A stretch of 64,000 nucleotides of DNA from Nocardia concava NBRC 100430. GTDB taxonomy: Bacteria; Actinomycetota; Actinomycetes; Mycobacteriales; Mycobacteriaceae. Both the position numbers and the translations under genes were made by a program. Shown piece after piece: positions 44,853 to 53,136 of the stretch. Each line of letters opens with the position of its first letter. Position 1 is the first letter of the stretch. Below the pieces are notes generated by a model. It saw only the letters and a list, made by a program, of their open reading frames with translations, was not told where the DNA came from and did not search any database. The stretch is taken from NCBI RefSeq assembly GCF_000308815.1, contig NZ_BAFX01000094.1, positions 1-64,000 of the forward strand. The letters are read 5' to 3'.

Positions 44853-45848
44853 ATGCAGCGCCTGATACGAAAACCCTTCCGCCCCGATATCGCGGTGGTG
44901 ACCGGGGCGGGCAGCGGCATCGGCCGGGGCACCGCCAAGGCGCTCGCGGCCCGCGGCGCCGAGGTCGTGGTCGCCGACATCAACTTCGCGACCGCGAAAG
45001 ACACGGTGTCCCTGATCCGTTCGGCGGGCGGCTCGGCCTACCCCTATGCCCTTGATGTCGGCGATCCCCTGGCGCTGGAGACCTTCGCCGACTATGTGGC
45101 CTCCCAGCACGGCGTCCCCGATGTGGTGGTCAACAATGCCGGAATCGTCGTCGGCGGCCCGTTCTTCGATATCCGGCCCGCCGACCTGCATCGCATCGCC
45201 GATGTGAACCTCACCGCCATCGTGCACGGCTGCAGGCTGTTCGGCGCGCAGATGGCCGCCCGCGGCCGCGGCGGGCACCTGGTCAACATCTCCTCCATCG
45301 CCGCCTTCACCCCGATGCGCCTGGGCACGCCGTACGCCTTCACCGCGGCGGGCGTCAAGCATTTCAGCGAAACCCTGCGCGCCGAACTGGCTTCCGAACG
45401 CATCGGCGTGACCGTCGTCTGCCCCGGCCTGATAGCCACCAATCTGGCCGCCACCGCCACCCTGGCCACCCTGAGCACCGAGCAGGTCGCCATCACCCGG
45501 CAGATCGTGGTGAAGGGCATGACACTGCTGGGTATGCACCCGGACAAGGCGGGACGCAGGATCGTGGAAGCGGTCGAACGCAATCGCACGATCCTGCCGC
45601 TGCGCCTGGAATCGTGGCTGGCCTACCGCCTGACCCGTGCCTTCCCCCGCACCAGCCACACCCTCATGCGGGTGGTCAGCGGACCCGAGGTAGAGCGGGT
45701 CGTCCGGTTCGTCATCGACCACCCCGGTTTCCTCGGCGTGGCCCGGGAAGCGGCCGAGATAATGCCCCAACGTCACGGTCTCCAAACGTATTGGGAGCCG
45801 CCGGAATACGATGACCCTCCAGCACCACCGATTCCACTGAGGAGATAA
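44853..45848 (+). CDS. SDR family protein lacking the catalytic lysine
   Basis: 331 residues. The Rossmann fold is intact (TGAGSGIGRGTAKAL, VVNNAGIVVGG, VNISSIAAF), but the active-site YxxxK reads PYAFTAAGVKHF: Tyr is present and the Lys four residues later is Ala. A 90-residue C-terminal extension is unusual for classical SDRs. It may act on a substrate by another mechanism or as a binding protein. A strong promoter with the GTCCCAGACAG element precedes it. A 38-residue membrane peptide gene follows at 5 bp spacing, sharing its end with the ribosome site. Confidence 0.85.
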   Translation: MQRLIRKPFRPDIAVVTGAGSGIGRGTAKALAARGAEVVVADINFATAKDTVSLIRSAGGSAYPYALDVGDPLALETFADYVASQHGVPDVVVNNAGIVVGGPFFDIRPADLHRIADVNLTAIVHGCRLFGAQMAARGRGGHLVNISSIAAFTPMRLGTPYAFTAAGVKHFSETLRAELASERIGVTVVCPGLIATNLAATATLATLSTEQVAITRQIVVKGMTLLGMHPDKAGRRIVEAVERNRTILPLRLESWLAYRLTRAFPRTSHTLMRVVSGPEVERVVRFVIDHPGFLGVAREAAEIMPQRHGLQTYWEPPEYDDPPAPPIPLRR

Positions 45849-45853
45849 CCGCG

Positions 45854-45970
45854 ATGAGCGATCAGCCACCAGCCGAACCACCGACCCGGAGCGCCCGGGT
45901 GATCCTGGCCTTCATGGCGATCGCTGTCATCACCGCGCTGGTCACGGCCGCCATGGTGGCCGCCGGCTGA
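45854..45970 (+). CDS. 38-residue single-pass membrane peptide
   Basis: The product MSDQPPAEPPTRSARVILAF... has a polar 14-residue N terminus, then one hydrophobic segment to the stop. GGAGA at 45841-45845, inside the end of the upstream SDR gene, is 8 nt from the ATG, so coupled translation is likely. Small size but a good ribosome site, codon use in register and a clear membrane helix support it. Function unknown; perhaps an anchor or partner of the SDR. Confidence 0.65.
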   Translation: MSDQPPAEPPTRSARVILAFMAIAVITALVTAAMVAAG

Positions 45971-45991
45971 ATCAGGAGTCGAGCAGAGCGG

Positions 45992-47533
45992 TCAGCAGTC
46001 GAGCACGGCGCGCAGCGCCGCGGCGAGCGCGGGGCTGATCGGGACGAGCAGGTCCACATTGCGGTCGGCGGGCGTACCGGCCGAGTACGGGCCGCCCACC
46101 CGGGTCGGCTCGATGCGGGACAGTTCCCGGTGCCAGGCCGCGAGATCCCACAGGTCCAGTGCGGCGCCCGGGCGGGCCGAGGCGGCGTGATCGATCATGG
46201 TCGACCGGATGGCCAGCAGATCACCGGTCGAATCCGGCTGCGGCAGCGAGATTTCCAGGGATCGGGTCTGACACGGCCACTCGCACAGGCCCGAGGTGAG
46301 CAGATGCCAGAAGCCGCCGTCCGCGCGGGCGTGCGGGACAACGGAATTGCGATGCTCGTGACCGGCGATCCAGAGCACCACATTGCCGAAGCGGTGCACG
46401 AGCGCCTCGAGGTCGGCGGCGTGACAGCGCTGTTCGTCGTCGGCGCCCGCGGTGGTGTTGTTCATCATGCCGAGTCCGTGATGCGAGGCGAGCACCACGA
46501 CCCGATCGGTATTGCCGGTCCGCACCGGCGCCCCGTCCTCGCCCGAATACGACGAGTGCACCTCGGCCAGCCGTTCGATCAGCCAATCCCGTTGCCGCGC
46601 ACCGATACTGCCCGTGACGTGACCGGCCGGATGCGTGGAGTCCAGCACGATCACGCGCAGACCGGGGACCGCGTCGTAGCAGTAGTAGGTGGTGCCGTCC
46701 GCGAGATTCTGCTCGGTGAAGCCGTGGCCGGGCGGCTGGGTGGGGCTGTCCAGGTGGGCCCGGACGTACTCGGCCGGGCTGATCACGCGGCGATCCGCGC
46801 GCGGCGGAATCGGCCGGGACTCACCGTGCGACAGGACGGTCGGATCGGTGACATAGAGATCCATCGGGTCACCCGACGGTTCGAACCCGAGTGCGACCGG
46901 CTGCCGGTCCCCCGTCACCAGCGCCTGGAACTCCGGCGTGAGCGGTGCCCGCCCCTGGACCAGGCAATCGTGATTGCCGAAGCAGCCCAGCCACGGCACG
47001 CCCAGCCCCTCGGTGACGAACGGCTCGCCCGCCGCGGCCAGCAGCCCCGGCACATCCGGGAATCCGTGGTCGCGCTTGTACACATCGCGGGACTCGGGCT
47101 CCGGATTGTAGAACTCCCCTGAAATCGCCCGCGACGGTTGCGATTCCGGGTCGCCGACACCGAAGTTCGGATCCACCTCGGCCCCGCCGTCGAGCAGCGC
47201 CAGCAACGCGGTCAGCTCATTGGCCTGCGCGCTGTCGATGCTGTCGCCGGTCGTGAGCACGAAATCCGTTCCGCCGCCCGCGATCTCGCGCACCGCACGC
47301 ACGCTCGCCTCGATGGCGTGCAGGAGCAACGGCTCCTGCGGCCGGTAGGCCGGGAACATGAACCCCCAGCCGGGCCGACCGGCAAATCGGTGCAGGAACG
47401 TGAGTCTGCCCGGCGAATACGGATCCGCGATCTGGAAATCGGTCATCTGCACGAATCGCGCCAGCCGAGGGCCGGGCCCGGCCGAGCGGCCGGGCGCGAG
47501 ATCGGTGCGGAGCAGGTGCGGTTCGTCGGTCAC
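45992..47533 (-). CDS. Metallophosphoesterase, TIGR03767-like
   Basis: 513 residues. Calcineurin-like motifs in order: FVQMTDFQIAD (the first His is Gln), LTTGDSID, GCFGNHD, ASHHGLG and AGHEHRN. It resembles the actinobacterial TIGR03767 family of large phosphoesterases, often exported; no signal peptide is visible here. Its GTG start at 47533 overlaps the stop of the upstream MFS gene by 4 bp, so they form an operon, probably to use an imported phosphorylated or sugar compound. Probably under the divergent LacI regulator. Confidence 0.87.
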   Translation of the reverse strand: MTDEPHLLRTDLAPGRSAGPGPRLARFVQMTDFQIADPYSPGRLTFLHRFAGRPGWGFMFPAYRPQEPLLLHAIEASVRAVREIAGGGTDFVLTTGDSIDSAQANELTALLALLDGGAEVDPNFGVGDPESQPSRAISGEFYNPEPESRDVYKRDHGFPDVPGLLAAAGEPFVTEGLGVPWLGCFGNHDCLVQGRAPLTPEFQALVTGDRQPVALGFEPSGDPMDLYVTDPTVLSHGESRPIPPRADRRVISPAEYVRAHLDSPTQPPGHGFTEQNLADGTTYYCYDAVPGLRVIVLDSTHPAGHVTGSIGARQRDWLIERLAEVHSSYSGEDGAPVRTGNTDRVVVLASHHGLGMMNNTTAGADDEQRCHAADLEALVHRFGNVVLWIAGHEHRNSVVPHARADGGFWHLLTSGLCEWPCQTRSLEISLPQPDSTGDLLAIRSTMIDHAASARPGAALDLWDLAAWHRELSRIEPTRVGGPYSAGTPADRNVDLLVPISPALAAALRAVLDC

Positions 47534-48897
47534 GCGATCCGATCCTCCAGCGTCGCGGGCCGGCCGCGGCCGGTATGGGCCGCCGAGAGTTCTTCCAGTG
47601 TGCGCCCCTTGGTCTCGGGAGCGAGGGCCACGGCAATGCTCAGCCCGATCACGCTGGCGCCCAAGAAGATCCAGAGCACATGGTGCAGACCCCATTTCGA
47701 GATGAGGGTGGGCAGCCACAGGGTGCCGACGATGGCGCCGATCCGCGAAGCCGCCGTGGCCAGCCCGTTCGCCGTGGCCCGCACCGCCGTCGGGAAGACC
47801 TCGCTGGGATAGACCAGGTTCACGATGCCGGGCCCGGAGTTGGCGAACAGCACCGCCGCACCGAGCAGCACGACCAGTCCGGTCAGTCCGGGGCTCTGCC
47901 AGAGCGCGAGAATCGTCAAAGCCACGAACATGCCGGTGAATCCGGTGATCAGCAGCGGCCGTCGGCCCACCTTGTCGACCAGCAGCACACCCGTCACCGC
48001 GCCGACCACGCCGACCAGCGCGATGATCAGCGATCCGGCGTACTTCCCCGCCGTACTCGTGGTGACCTGCGCGAGAATCGTCGGCGTGTAGAGCGTGATG
48101 CCGTAGTAGGACATCGTGTACATGAACCAGAACCCGCAGCAGAAGAAGGTGAATCGCACCAGCGGCAGGGTCAGCAGCGCCCGCCACGGCGAACCCGCCT
48201 CGGGCGCGGGCACTTCCGCCACCACCCCGCTCGTATCACCCAGCTCGGTCAGCACCGCGCGGGCCTCCTCCTCGCGCCCCTGCGCCGCCAGCCAGCGCGG
48301 CGACTCCGGAATGCTGCGCCGCATCCACAGCACGATCAGCGCGAAGACCGCGCCCAGCACCAGCATCACCCGCCACATCGAAGTGCCCAGCGGCAACAGC
48401 AGCAGCGCGAACACGTACGTGGTCGCCGCGCCGACGAACCAGGTCGCGCCCAGCCGTGTCATGAGGGTGCCGCGGCGGCGGGCCGGTGCGTACTCGGCCA
48501 GCAGCGAGGTCGAGATGGTGTAGTCCGCGCCGAGCGCGAGCCCGAGCAGGAATCGGGCGACCAAGAGCTGCACGGCATTCTGGGTGACGGCGGCCAGCAG
48601 CGCCAGCACCACGAATCCGATCAGGTTGACGAGGTACATCTTCTTGCGGCCCAGGCGGTCGGTGAGCCGCCCGAAGACCAACGCGCCCACGAACATTCCG
48701 ATCACGGCCGCGGCGGACACCGCACCGGTCATGAAGCTGGACATGTGCCACTGCTTGGTGACGGTCGGCAGGGCCACGGCGATCACGGTGATGTCGTAGC
48801 CGTCGAGGAACATTCCGGCGGCCGACAGCACCGTCACCTTGCGGTGGAAGGCGGCCAATTCGGCGGAGTCGAGAACTGAGAAGGCATCGCGGGGCAC
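47530..48897 (-). CDS. MFS sugar porter-like transporter
   Basis: 455 residues, 12 helices, of the SP/metabolite:H+ symporter group: DGYDITVIAVALP in helix 1, GRLTDRLGRKKMYLVN after helix 2, RFLLGLALGADYTIS, a PESPRWLAAQGREEEA loop in the middle, and the C-terminal PETKGRTLEEL. The GTG start at 48897 follows GGAAGGAGC. It overlaps the phosphoesterase gene by 4 bp and is divergent from a LacI regulator, the typical layout of a carbon-source uptake unit. Substrate unknown: sugar, aromatic acid or inositol-like. Confidence 0.9.
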   Translation of the reverse strand: MPRDAFSVLDSAELAAFHRKVTVLSAAGMFLDGYDITVIAVALPTVTKQWHMSSFMTGAVSAAAVIGMFVGALVFGRLTDRLGRKKMYLVNLIGFVVLALLAAVTQNAVQLLVARFLLGLALGADYTISTSLLAEYAPARRRGTLMTRLGATWFVGAATTYVFALLLLPLGTSMWRVMLVLGAVFALIVLWMRRSIPESPRWLAAQGREEEARAVLTELGDTSGVVAEVPAPEAGSPWRALLTLPLVRFTFFCCGFWFMYTMSYYGITLYTPTILAQVTTSTAGKYAGSLIIALVGVVGAVTGVLLVDKVGRRPLLITGFTGMFVALTILALWQSPGLTGLVVLLGAAVLFANSGPGIVNLVYPSEVFPTAVRATANGLATAASRIGAIVGTLWLPTLISKWGLHHVLWIFLGASVIGLSIAVALAPETKGRTLEELSAAHTGRGRPATLEDRIA

Positions 48898-49039
48898 GAT
48901 GCTCCTTCCGGGTCGGAGCTTGATTACTCAATCGTTTTAGCAGAGGTAGCAGGTCCGCCGAAGGGTATCGCGCCAGAGTCCACCGAATGTTCAGACCAGC
49001 ATCATCGGCGTTCAGTTCGTGTTCGCTAGGGTGTCGTTC

Positions 49040-50062
49040 GTGCCAGCTGCGCGGGAACCGATCACTCAACGCGATGTCGCTGCCTCGCTCGGCGTCTCGA
49101 TCTCCGCGGTCAGCCTGGCGCTGTCGGGGCGGCCCGGCGTCGGCGAGGAGCTGCGGCAGCGGATTCTCGAGCGCGCCGCCGAACTCGGCTACCGCCCCAA
49201 CGCCTCCGCGGTCGCCCTGCGCACCAGCCGGACCCGCGTACTGGGCCTGCTCATCCGCAACCTGCGCAATCCGCACTTCCTGGATGTGATCGACGGCTTC
49301 GACGAGACCTGCGCCCGCGCCGGATACGAGGTCATGGTCGGCTCCTCCCGCTACGACCCGACCCGGGAGACACAGCTGCTCGACGCCTTCCAGCACCGGG
49401 CCATCGACGGGCTGGCCATCGCGCCGATCGGAACGAACCATCAAGTCCGGGAACGGTTCTCGGCGACCAACCGCCCGATCGTGCTGCTCGACACGGCCGC
49501 GCCCGACCGGTCGGCCATGAGCGTCCGCTCCGATCAGGAGACCTCGGTCGAGCTGGCCGTGCGGCATCTGACCGCACTCGGCCACCGGCGCATCGCCATG
49601 GTCGTGGCGCCCACCGACAAGTCACCGGATCCCGAACGCCTGCAGCACTTCCGGCGGCTCGGCACCGAACTCGGCTTCACCCCCGACACCGTCACCACCG
49701 AACTCTCCGCCGACGCCGCCCGCACCGCTGTCCGCGCGGCCCTCGAGCGCGACCCCGCCGCGCGCCCGACCGCCTTCATCACCAACAGCGACTACATCGC
49801 CCACACCGTCTACCTCGCGGCCGCCGACCTCGATCTCGCCATCCCGCAAGACATCTCGGTCATCGGCCACGACGACCTGCCCACCTCCGCGACCCTGGCT
49901 CCGGCCCTGACGACCATCGCGGTGGACCGCCGCAGCATCGGCGAGCACGCGGCCACCCTGCTGATCGACTCGCTCGCGGGAAAATCCGCGGCGGAGCCGA
50001 ATGTCGTCCTGCCGGTGGAGCTTCGAGTCCGCGCCAGCACCGCCCGGCCGTCTCGAACCTAG
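49040..50062 (+). CDS. LacI family transcriptional regulator
   Basis: 340 residues: N-terminal HTH with hinge (TQRDVAASLGVSISAVSLALSGRPGV ... ELGYRPNASA) and a C-terminal periplasmic-binding-protein-like domain (RVLGLLIRNLRNPHF, FITNSDYIAHTVYLAAADL, ISVIGHDDLP). It is divergent from the MFS-phosphoesterase operon and probably represses it until a ligand binds. GTG 49040 is preceded by AGGGTG; starts at 49019 and 49031 are also in frame. No convincing operator is seen. Confidence 0.92.
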   Translation: MPAAREPITQRDVAASLGVSISAVSLALSGRPGVGEELRQRILERAAELGYRPNASAVALRTSRTRVLGLLIRNLRNPHFLDVIDGFDETCARAGYEVMVGSSRYDPTRETQLLDAFQHRAIDGLAIAPIGTNHQVRERFSATNRPIVLLDTAAPDRSAMSVRSDQETSVELAVRHLTALGHRRIAMVVAPTDKSPDPERLQHFRRLGTELGFTPDTVTTELSADAARTAVRAALERDPAARPTAFITNSDYIAHTVYLAAADLDLAIPQDISVIGHDDLPTSATLAPALTTIAVDRRSIGEHAATLLIDSLAGKSAAEPNVVLPVELRVRASTARPSRT

Positions 50063-50064
50063 AT

Positions 50065-50075
50065 TGTCTCAGACA
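50065..50075. promoter_or_regulatory. Fourth TGTCNNNGACA element at the lacI end
   Basis: TGTCTCAGACA follows the lacI stop by 2 bp and lies in the gap to the convergent GntR gene. On the minus strand it is followed, at the same spacing as in the other sites, by TAGGTT, a -10-like hexamer directed into lacI antisense. It may be a decoy or antisense promoter, or chance. Confidence 0.4.
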
Positions 50076-50087
50076 TGCCCGCCGCAC

Positions 50088-50864
50088 TCATGCGGTAGCG
50101 CTGTGCGGCCGCTCCCCGGAATCGCCGTCCAGGCCCAGTAATTCGTCGAATCGGGCCAGCACCTTCTCGTGGTACATGGCGAACAGATCCTCGAACAGCG
50201 CCAGCTGCGCCTCGGACGGACCGCCCTCGGACTCCCACACCGCCAGCAGCGCCCGCCACACCAGCACGTGCAGATCGGCCGAGACCGAGAAGTACGCCTC
50301 CACCGCCTCGGGCACCTCGAAGAGCATCTCCCCCACCGAGTTCAGCACCGCGCGCTGCATGGTGTGGCCGAGATCGGTGAGCACCGCGCGCACCAGCCCG
50401 ACCTCCAGCTCGAGCATGCGGGCGTGATCGGGTTCGGCACTGCGGGCCTGGGTTTCGAGCTCGTCGACCGCGGCCGTCAGCACCGCCGGGTCGATGCCGC
50501 GCTCGGCGGCGGTGTAATCGAGCAGGGCCTCGAGCACGATGGCCCGCTCGGCCGCCACGATATTGCCGAACATCTCCGCGGCCACCTCGGGCGCGTGCAT
50601 GGACAGCCGGAACAGCCGCCGGTACACCTCCACCCCGCCGGCGCGGCGCACATCGCGCACGGTGAATCCGCGACCGCGGTGCGCGTCCACGAAGCCGTAG
50701 GACTCGAGCCGACCCAGAACCAGTTGCGCCGTCGCCCGATTCATCGCGAATTCCTCGGCGACCTGACGGACCGAAGGCATCAGGTCGCCGGGCACGTACT
50801 CCCCGATCGCGACACGGCGAGCGAGCTCGTCCGCCACATCGGCTACGACCGTCTGGGCACCCAT
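50088..50864 (-). CDS. GntR family transcriptional regulator
   Basis: 258 residues: winged HTH (DELARRVAIGEYVPGDLMPSVRQVAEEFAMNRATAQLVLGRLESYGFV) with a helical C-terminal effector domain like FadR/FCD. ATG 50864 gives a normal start; open frame continues upstream to 51224 but is not credible. A CGTCCCAGACA element lies 29-39 bp upstream in the shared region with the ubiB-like gene. The same element controls two SDR genes nearby, so this is the best candidate regulator. Confidence 0.9.
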   Translation of the reverse strand: MGAQTVVADVADELARRVAIGEYVPGDLMPSVRQVAEEFAMNRATAQLVLGRLESYGFVDAHRGRGFTVRDVRRAGGVEVYRRLFRLSMHAPEVAAEMFGNIVAAERAIVLEALLDYTAAERGIDPAVLTAAVDELETQARSAEPDHARMLELEVGLVRAVLTDLGHTMQRAVLNSVGEMLFEVPEAVEAYFSVSADLHVLVWRALLAVWESEGGPSEAQLALFEDLFAMYHEKVLARFDELLGLDGDSGERPHSATA

Positions 50865-50892
50865 CCTGTCACCTTTCGACAACTTTCGGATA

Positions 50893-50912
50893 CGTCCCAG
50901 ACAGTTTAGACT
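50893..50912 (+). promoter_or_regulatory. CGTCCCAGACAG operator with TAGACT -10 for the UbiB-like gene
   Basis: CGTCCCAGACAG (50893-50904) is followed by TT and TAGACT (50907-50912) in the direction of the ABC1 kinase gene. The spacing equals that at 44808 and 42064. The element also lies 29 bp from the gntR start, allowing autoregulation. Confidence 0.75.
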
Positions 50913-50976
50913 TTCGTGTGCCAAACTGCACGTGCATACGCGTTGCTCTGGCGGGTAGTGCCGCGCACACGACGAG

Positions 50977-52434
50977 GTGAGCCAATTGTCGATTCGGCGA
51001 ATCGGTGCAGGATCCGGGGGCGACGGGGGCAGGCCACCGGTGCGTGCCGCCGTCCGCAATGCCCGAATCGCCAGTCTCCCGGTCGCATTCGCCGGACGCC
51101 AGGCCGCCGGGGTGGGCAAGCGGGCGCTGGGCCGTTCGGCCGACGAGGTCAACCGGGATATCCAGATGCGCACCGCCCAGCACATTTTCGAGGTGCTCGG
51201 CGAATTGAAAGGCTGCGCCACCAAACTCGGACAGTTGCTCTCCGTCTACGAGCTCGCCCTGCCCACCGAACTCGCCTCGCCCTACCGGACCGCCCTGGCC
51301 CAGCTGCAGGATTCGGTCCCGACCATGCTGCCCGGCACCGTGCACGAGGCCATGGCCGCGGGCATGGGCGAGAACTGGCGCTGGTATTTCACCGAATTCG
51401 ACGACCGGCGCGCGGCGGCCGCCTCCATCGGTCAGGTGCATCGCGCGGTGTGGCGGGATGGCCGGCAGGTCGCGGTCAAGGTCATGTATCCCGGCGCACA
51501 CGAGGCCGTGCTCGCCGATCTGGAGCAGCTGCGCCGAATCTCGGTGCTGGCCACCGTGTTCGCGCCCGGCGCGGACGTGCCCGCGGTGACCGAGGCCGTC
51601 TGCACCTGCGTCGCCGAGGAACTCGACTACGCCGCCGAGGCCGAACACCAGCGTGCCTTCGCGCAGGCCTACGCCGATGATCCGGATTTCGTGGTGCCGC
51701 AGGTGATCACCCAGCGCGGTGACGTGATCGTCACCGAATGGCTCACCGGCACACCGGTTTCCCGCATCATCGAATCCGGCGCGCCCGAGGAGCGCAGCCG
51801 AGTCGGCATGCTCATCATCCGATTCCTGCTCTCCACCTGGTCGCGCACCGGCCTGCTGTACTGCGATCCGCACCCGGGGAACTTCCGGATCCTGCCCGAC
51901 GGGCGGCTGGGCGTGGTGGATTTCGGGGCCTGCACGCCCTGGCCGCCCCCCGGCTTCGAACAGCTCGTCGGCGAGGTCATGGACGCGGCCGTCAATGGCG
52001 GTATCCCCGAACTCGACGCCGCCATCCGCCGCCACGGCTTCGTCCGTCCCGGCCGCAGCTATGACGTGGCCGCCCTGGCCGAGGGTCTCGATGCCGTGGG
52101 CGAACCGCTCACCGTACCCACCTTCCGTCTCACCACCGCCTGGCTGCGCGGCCACGTCCGCTCGGTGTTGGCCCCACGCCTGTCCAATGTGCACCGCCAA
52201 CTGGACATGCCCGCCTACTTCACCCCCTTCGCCCGCTGCTTCCTGACCGCGCTGGGCGTGGTCTGCCAGCTGGAGACCGAGGGCCCGATCCGCGCCGAAT
52301 TCGCCCGCTGGTCCACGGAATTGGCGGCGGTCTTCGAACGCTACGACACCCGGCACGCCCAACCGCCCGACCTGGCGGTGGTCCGCCACCTGCGCGCGCT
52401 GCCCACCAACCGCCGCGCCTCCATCGTGGGCTGA
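50977..52434 (+). CDS. ABC1/UbiB (AarF) family atypical kinase
   Basis: 485 residues of the UbiB protein-kinase-like family. KxGQ motif at residues 83-86 (CATKLGQLLSV), the Ala-rich loop RAAAASIGQVHRA at about 145-157, invariant Lys168, the catalytic CDPHPGNF and the metal-binding VVDFGAC are all present. UbiB proteins support quinone biosynthesis or lipid traffic. GTG 50977 is used. It is divergent from gntR with the shared operator between, so it is likely its main target. Confidence 0.93.
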   Translation: MSQLSIRRIGAGSGGDGGRPPVRAAVRNARIASLPVAFAGRQAAGVGKRALGRSADEVNRDIQMRTAQHIFEVLGELKGCATKLGQLLSVYELALPTELASPYRTALAQLQDSVPTMLPGTVHEAMAAGMGENWRWYFTEFDDRRAAAASIGQVHRAVWRDGRQVAVKVMYPGAHEAVLADLEQLRRISVLATVFAPGADVPAVTEAVCTCVAEELDYAAEAEHQRAFAQAYADDPDFVVPQVITQRGDVIVTEWLTGTPVSRIIESGAPEERSRVGMLIIRFLLSTWSRTGLLYCDPHPGNFRILPDGRLGVVDFGACTPWPPPGFEQLVGEVMDAAVNGGIPELDAAIRRHGFVRPGRSYDVAALAEGLDAVGEPLTVPTFRLTTAWLRGHVRSVLAPRLSNVHRQLDMPAYFTPFARCFLTALGVVCQLETEGPIRAEFARWSTELAAVFERYDTRHAQPPDLAVVRHLRALPTNRRASIVG

Positions 52435-52491
52435 CCCGAATCGCCCTTGGCGTACAGCCCGTCCCGATACGCTCTCATCGGGAGGTGCACC

Positions 52492-53058
52492 ATGCCAAAA
52501 GTGCTCTTGATCACCGGTGATGCCGCCGAGGACCTCGAGGTCATGTACCCCTACCAGCGTCTGCTGGAGGAGGGTTACGAGGTCGATATCGCGGCGCCGA
52601 CTCGGAAGAAACTGCAATTCGTCGTCCACGACTTCGCCGACGGCTTCGACACCTACACCGAGAAGCCGGGCCGAACCTGGCCCGCGGACCTGGCTTTCAC
52701 CGAAGTCGACCCCACCAAATACGCGGCCCTGGTCCTCCCCGGCGGCCGAGCCCCCGAATTCCTCCGCAACAACCCCGACTGCCAACGCCTGGTCCGCCAC
52801 TTCGCCGAGACCGACAAACCCATAGCCGCGCTCTGCCACGGCCCGCTCATCCTCGCCGCCGCCGGTGTCCTCCACGACCGCACCTCGAGCAGTTATCCGG
52901 CCCTGCAGCCGGATATCCGCGCCGCGGGCGCCCAGTGGATCGACAGTCCCGACCACATAGACGGCAACTTGGTCACCGGCCGCGCCTGGCCCGACCATCC
53001 GCAATGGATGCGCGCATTCTTGGAGGTCCTGCGCAAATACGCGCCGCCACCGCAATAA
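52492..53058 (+). CDS. DJ-1/PfpI family protein
   Basis: 188 residues, DJ-1/PfpI amidotransferase-like fold. The nucleophile Cys in IAALCHGPLILAAAG with the following His, and Glu-like residues in DAAEDLEVMYPYQ, match the PfpI group (proteases, deglycases, stress proteins). ATG 52492 follows GGAGGTG. A strong stem-loop begins immediately after the stop. Specific activity cannot be read. Confidence 0.9.
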   Translation: MPKVLLITGDAAEDLEVMYPYQRLLEEGYEVDIAAPTRKKLQFVVHDFADGFDTYTEKPGRTWPADLAFTEVDPTKYAALVLPGGRAPEFLRNNPDCQRLVRHFAETDKPIAALCHGPLILAAAGVLHDRTSSSYPALQPDIRAAGAQWIDSPDHIDGNLVTGRAWPDHPQWMRAFLEVLRKYAPPPQ

Positions 53059-53107
53059 CCGGTCATAGAACCGATCTATGCATGCATCGGATTGTGGGTT
53101 CTACCGG
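53059..53107. other. Bulged stem-loop between the PfpI and TDT genes
   Basis: CCGG and TAGAACC (53059-53072) pair with GGTTCTACCGG (53097-53107), leaving a short bulge, and an inner CCGAT (53071) / ATCGG (53090) flanks the palindrome TGCATGCA. There is no T-tract, so it may be a regulatory leader structure or operator of the TDT gene rather than a classic terminator. Confidence 0.5.
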
Positions 53108-53136
53108 GGAAAGGTAGGCCGCGCGAAGGTTGATGC

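Noticed and set aside
48898..49039. LacI operator between the MFS gene and lacI
   Set aside because: The only dyad (TTGA-TTAC-TCAA) has 4-bp arms and no central CG, too weak to report as a LacI site.
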